Source: Panax quinquefolius (taxonomy: Eukaryota; Streptophyta; Magnoliopsida; Apiales; Araliaceae). From it: 64,000 bases of DNA. A program made the translations under genes and the position numbers. The stretch's first letter is position 1, and each line of letters starts with the position of its first letter. The stretch lies in contig CM035163.1 in NCBI GenBank assembly GCA_020205615.1, positions 47,461,652 to 47,525,651 on the forward strand, read 5' to 3'. The notes under the pieces were generated by a model. The model was not told the origin of the DNA, ran no database searches, and saw only the letters and a list, made by a program, of their open reading frames with translations. Positions 60,793 through 64,000 of the stretch are shown here, piece by piece.

Positions 60793-60901
60793 CTGTATTT
60801 GAGATTCTCCCCAAGCACAAGCTTGAAGACAGAGGTTGGCAACTCATAATGTTGATATTTTGGCTCCTTAGTCTTGATGGCTATAGACATTTCTCTCAGA
60901 G
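60793..60901 (-). pseudogene. CNMT-like methyltransferase, upstream exon
   Basis: A 109-bp exon between acceptor CTCTTGCAG and donor GTAAATG encodes LREMSIAIKTKEPKYQHYEL then PTSVFKLVLGENLKYR. This matches the segment just before the SAM-binding domain in coclaurine N-methyltransferase-like / CFA-synthase-like plant proteins. No stop in this exon. Downstream exons lie 9 kb away across element F. I cannot find the more N-terminal helical exon with confidence. Confidence 0.85.
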
Positions 60902-62700
60902 CTGCAAGAGAGAACCAATTAATCCACACACATCTAGACAAATAAAGCATATATACACATGTTGTTTTGTAATCTCCTGATTAACTCTCTCTAACCATTT
61001 CCTAGTATCTGGCAGCCGAAATGTGAACGAATACTTCACTTGGAAAATTCTCCACAGAAACCTTAAGTTGTCAAAAGAATGAACAATAATATCAGCTGTA
61101 AGAGTGAAGGAGCTAAATGAAATGAAAACATCAAGCTATGTGCATCTCACAACAAAAAATTTCTTTCGGTTTAAAGTTTCTCTAAACCCATACATTCACT
61201 ACATAGTGGAGCCACATTGTCACACATTTGACATTACCACAATGCTAAAAATTGTGTTAATGGATAAATGTTTGCTCAAGTACCCCCACCAACTACTGGC
61301 TCCATGCGAGTCCAAATCAATTGAAGAAAAAGAACAACCTAAATATGACAAATAAAAAAATTGTTGAAGAAACCATTTTATTTTGCCCATAATTTAAACT
61401 TTGGTGACCTGCCACATGTCCAGGTTTTCTATGGTCTAGACAAGTCAAATTCTATAAGCTAGATACTAAACAATTTTGTGCTCATTTATGTATATGCAGT
61501 AAAAAATAATGTTCCTGGTACCACAATACGTAAAACTAAAAACAAATAAAAATAGTTTGCAATATATTTTACTATATGTTTTAACCACCTAGCATATAAG
61601 TTGCTTGCAATTTATCGGTACACAAACTAATATTTAGTTAAAAGGGAAGCCATTCCCTAAACAGATGCATTGACATTTGATAGGATCAAGTACCAAGTAC
61701 ATCTAACAATAACAATAACAATAACAATAACAATAACAATGTTTATAAGATCAAAAATTAAGTTCAGCAATTGAAAGATCCAGTTACCATAAACAAAGGC
61801 CGATTCTGTCCAGTTACCATAAAAAGAATATGTAAAACAATAGAAGGGGCCTGTCTGTCCTGAGAATCAATCCTCTTTATACGTCGGCTGTGATTTCTGA
61901 TACCAATATTATAAATATAGTACCAAGGGGGACAACTTCCCCAATCACAATAGCTCTCATTTTATGCCACCAATAAATTCCTCATCACATCAATGATTTT
62001 CATTCTGCAAATTGCTGAAACACACATCCAAAATTCCCAGAGAATAGTAGTTTTTTAAGTGCTATATGTTTGTTGTAGTGCTATATGTTTGTTGTAGTGC
62101 TTCAATTAACTAGAAAATGCATAATGGTACAAATGAAATTTACTGATAAATGAATACCAAGTCACATACATACATCAAGGTATAAATTTTTAAGAAACGT
62201 TTAGGCATATTGGTACTTTTTGTGGATCCATCAAAGTACAAACACAATCCTAAAACATCCAAACCAGGAAAATGCTACATGAATGTAAAATCTGAATAAC
62301 CTGGGGTCAAGGAAGAATATAATCCAAGGTTTTTTTACATCAATTTGTTTGTACAATTATTTTCAGTTTAACTTCTATCAAAACAGCTGTATAGTATTAT
62401 TAAATTAACCATAAAACCCTATCAATTTAACAAATAACAAGACAAGACGGCTTAATTGGGCCGACGAATCCAAACAAACAAACAGAAAAGAGAGAAAATA
62501 AATTCAATGAAAAATTGAAGCTCTTGGAAAACATAAAATTGACAAAAGGGACAAAATTAATTCTTTGACGAACAAAAAAATTCAGAATGAAAAGAAACAC
62601 TCTGCATTAATTCTTTGCAGTTTCAGAGCAAAGCAAACCTTTTTTGCTTCCAATATGTAAATAGATATAACTAATATTTGATTTCAAATGTATCGGGGGA
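60902..62700. other. Intron-like DNA upstream of the CNMT-like exon
   Basis: No confident exon. A (ACAATA)-type microsatellite is at 61704-61740, and a direct repeat GTGCTATATGTTTGTTGTA at about 62058-62095. The plus-strand open frame at 61104-61355 has no recognisable homology. Confidence 0.4.
61704..61740. repeat. (ACAATA)n microsatellite
   Basis: Six tandem units of AACAAT. Confidence 0.95.
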
Positions 62701-62890
62701 GAGAGAACCTGCAAACACCGTCAAGGAGTTCTTGAGGAGGGAGCTAATCGTTCTTCAATGGAGCGCATGGAAGATGGTTAGAGCCCTCTGTTCACCGTTC
62801 AATTCTAGGGCTTGAAGCTGTAGCGAAAGAGGGGAAAGACGGAGAAAAGCTAAGATACGGATTTCGGTAGAAGACCTCGGGAGAATTTTC
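62701..62890 (-). other. Possible first exon / 5' UTR of the CNMT-like gene
   Basis: A GC-richer block on the minus strand with TCTTTCCCCTCTTTC pyrimidine runs, CCCTAGAATTGAACGG, an ATG at about 62768, and GTTTGCAG/GTTCTC at its end. The short frame from that ATG stops after 15 codons, so if this is a first exon it is non-coding or decayed. Inference from composition and position only. Confidence 0.3.
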
Positions 62891-62999
62891 AATCACCTAC
62901 AAAAATAAATACAAAACAATAAAATAATTGTGCCAAATAAAACCCACAAATTATATAGTACTAAAATAAAATTACTTCTAACAAAATAGTGACTAGTTA

Positions 63000-63436
63000 T
63001 CTCTCTCTTTTAAAAAAAAAAACCCTTTTTATTAATGACATATTGTGAAGAAAAAATATTTCATTAATACTAAATTTATCTTCACAAATTTTAATAAAAA
63101 AGCATTAGATATTATTTACTATTTCAATTTTGCGAAAGAAAAAACTTATTTGGAAAGGAAATTTTTTTTTATAATAATAACTTTTCGTTACTAATTTTTT
63201 TCTCTCAGTATTCTCTCCCTAAATTGTTTTAATATGAAAGAATTAATTTCTTCGCAAATTTTCCTTCACAATAACCTTAGTGAATTTTGTGAAGGAAAAA
63301 ATATAATTTGTGAAGGACATTTCTTTCACTAATAACTATATTATCACTACAATTTTTTCCTTCACTGTTCCTTCACTAGAAAACTACTCATGTGAGGGAA
63401 TGAATTCCTTCACTACATCCCAAATTTCTTGTAGTG
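63000..63436. mobile_element. CACTA-type right terminus with TTCCTTCAC repeats
   Basis: Ends TTTCTTGTAGTG, the inverse of CACTACAAGAAA, and is preceded by many copies of CCTTCAC / GTGAAGG in both orientations. The left partner is not found. The subterminal motif differs from the CGTTGC motif at 48042, and the flanking triplets (AGG and GTT) do not match, so the two ends are probably from different elements. Confidence 0.6.
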
Positions 63437-63960
63437 GTTGGAATCTCTTTTTTTTTCTTTGATCTCTAGTTCTTGTTTACAAACATCAATATTTTTTTAT
63501 GTTTATTCTCTGTTATCGGCGTTGGAAATGAAAGAGTATATAAGACTTCAGCTATAAAAAATAAAAATAAAAATTCTAACGTCAATTAAAGTGACGTTGC
63601 ATCTTAATCTTATTTTTTATAAATTTGTTTTTTTTTAAAAAAATAAAACAGGGATAAAATTGATATTACATTAATATGGGTCAAACAAACTTATTAGGAA
63701 TGACTTATAAGTCATTTTAAATAACTTTATTGTGTTTTAGTTCATAAAACATAATAAATTTTTCTTCAACTTTTATGTTTTCTCTTAGAACCGATAGTAT
63801 TATAATTTAATTTTATAATATATTTGGAAAAAAGGTAAAAGGAGAACTAGGAATAGCTAGGAGTATACCATTACTATTCTTCTTTTTATGTTTTATTTTG
63901 GACTTAAAAATATGTTCATGATTTAAGTTGAAACCTAGTTGTGATATTTTGTTTTCTATG

Positions 63961-63991
<31 letters not shown>

Positions 63992-64000
63992 TTTTCTTTA
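63437..64000. other. AT-rich DNA, no gene seen
   Basis: Only a (TA)n array at 63962-63988 stands out. Confidence 0.5.

Noticed and set aside
61104..61355. 83-codon plus-strand frame
   Set aside because: Lies antisense in the intron-like region of the CNMT-like gene, with no recognisable motif or codon bias.
48042..63436. One single large CACTA element spanning both termini
   Set aside because: Subterminal motifs differ (CGTTGC versus CCTTCAC), and the flanking triplets AGG and GTT do not form a target duplication.

Overview
This is a stretch of eudicot-type plant nuclear DNA. The evidence is spliced host-gene fragments with GT-AG introns, Stowaway-, Tourist- and CACTA-type DNA transposons, long (TA)n microsatellites, and several nested Ty3/gypsy chromovirus LTR retrotransposons. 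The retrotransposons have an iMet-type primer site, gag zinc knuckles, an FIDD reverse transcriptase and a C-terminal chromodomain-like tail of the Tekay/Del type. I see no bacterial, organellar or CRISPR features. No intact host gene is present, and no retrotransposon copy has a fully open gag-pol.

Layout, left to right. 1-2787: partial minus-strand LTR running off the left edge. 2788-4845: AT-rich DNA with one Tourist-like and one Stowaway-like MITE. 4846-8387: solo LTR A (target duplication AAACG). 8388-10446: AT-rich DNA with a second Tourist-like MITE and the left part of a Stowaway-like MITE. 10447-20497: full-length element B (AAAAT), inserted near the right end of that MITE. 20541-23777: AT-rich, microsatellite-rich DNA. 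23778-33856: full-length element C (CCTGT), the best preserved, inside a unit of a duplicated AT-rich locus that continues to 40347. That locus also took solo LTR D (34609-38250, minus, CCTAT) and a long-TIR Stowaway-like MITE (38733-39238). 40348-48041: a rearranged cluster of LTR pieces in both orientations. It includes an element with only about 343 bp of internal sequence, solo LTR G (41553-44234, GTATT), and a fold-back arrangement around a 1.1-kb fragment. 48042-48881: CACTA-like terminus with dense subterminal repeats. 49710-50340: minus-strand remnants of a METTL22-like methyltransferase gene. 51246-60901: minus-strand remnants of a coclaurine N-methyltransferase/cyclopropane-synthase-like gene, split by full-length element F (51802-60432, AGAGA) and also carrying a frameshift and a stop. 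63000-63436: right terminus of another CACTA-like element.

The retroelements are one superfamily at different stages of decay: three two-LTR copies (B, C, F), three solo LTRs (A, D, G) and several rearranged fragments. The most unusual sequence-level signal is in their LTRs. Downstream of the TATA box each LTR carries a tandem array of roughly 60-90 bp modules. Many of these can fold into nested hairpins whose stems are kept by paired changes between modules. A splice-donor-like AG/GTAAGG lies just before the array, and an acceptor-like site lies just before gag in element F. A second observation concerns sequence quality: differences between related copies cluster at CTG/CAG/CG-containing sites, which may point to base-calling error in methylated repeats.
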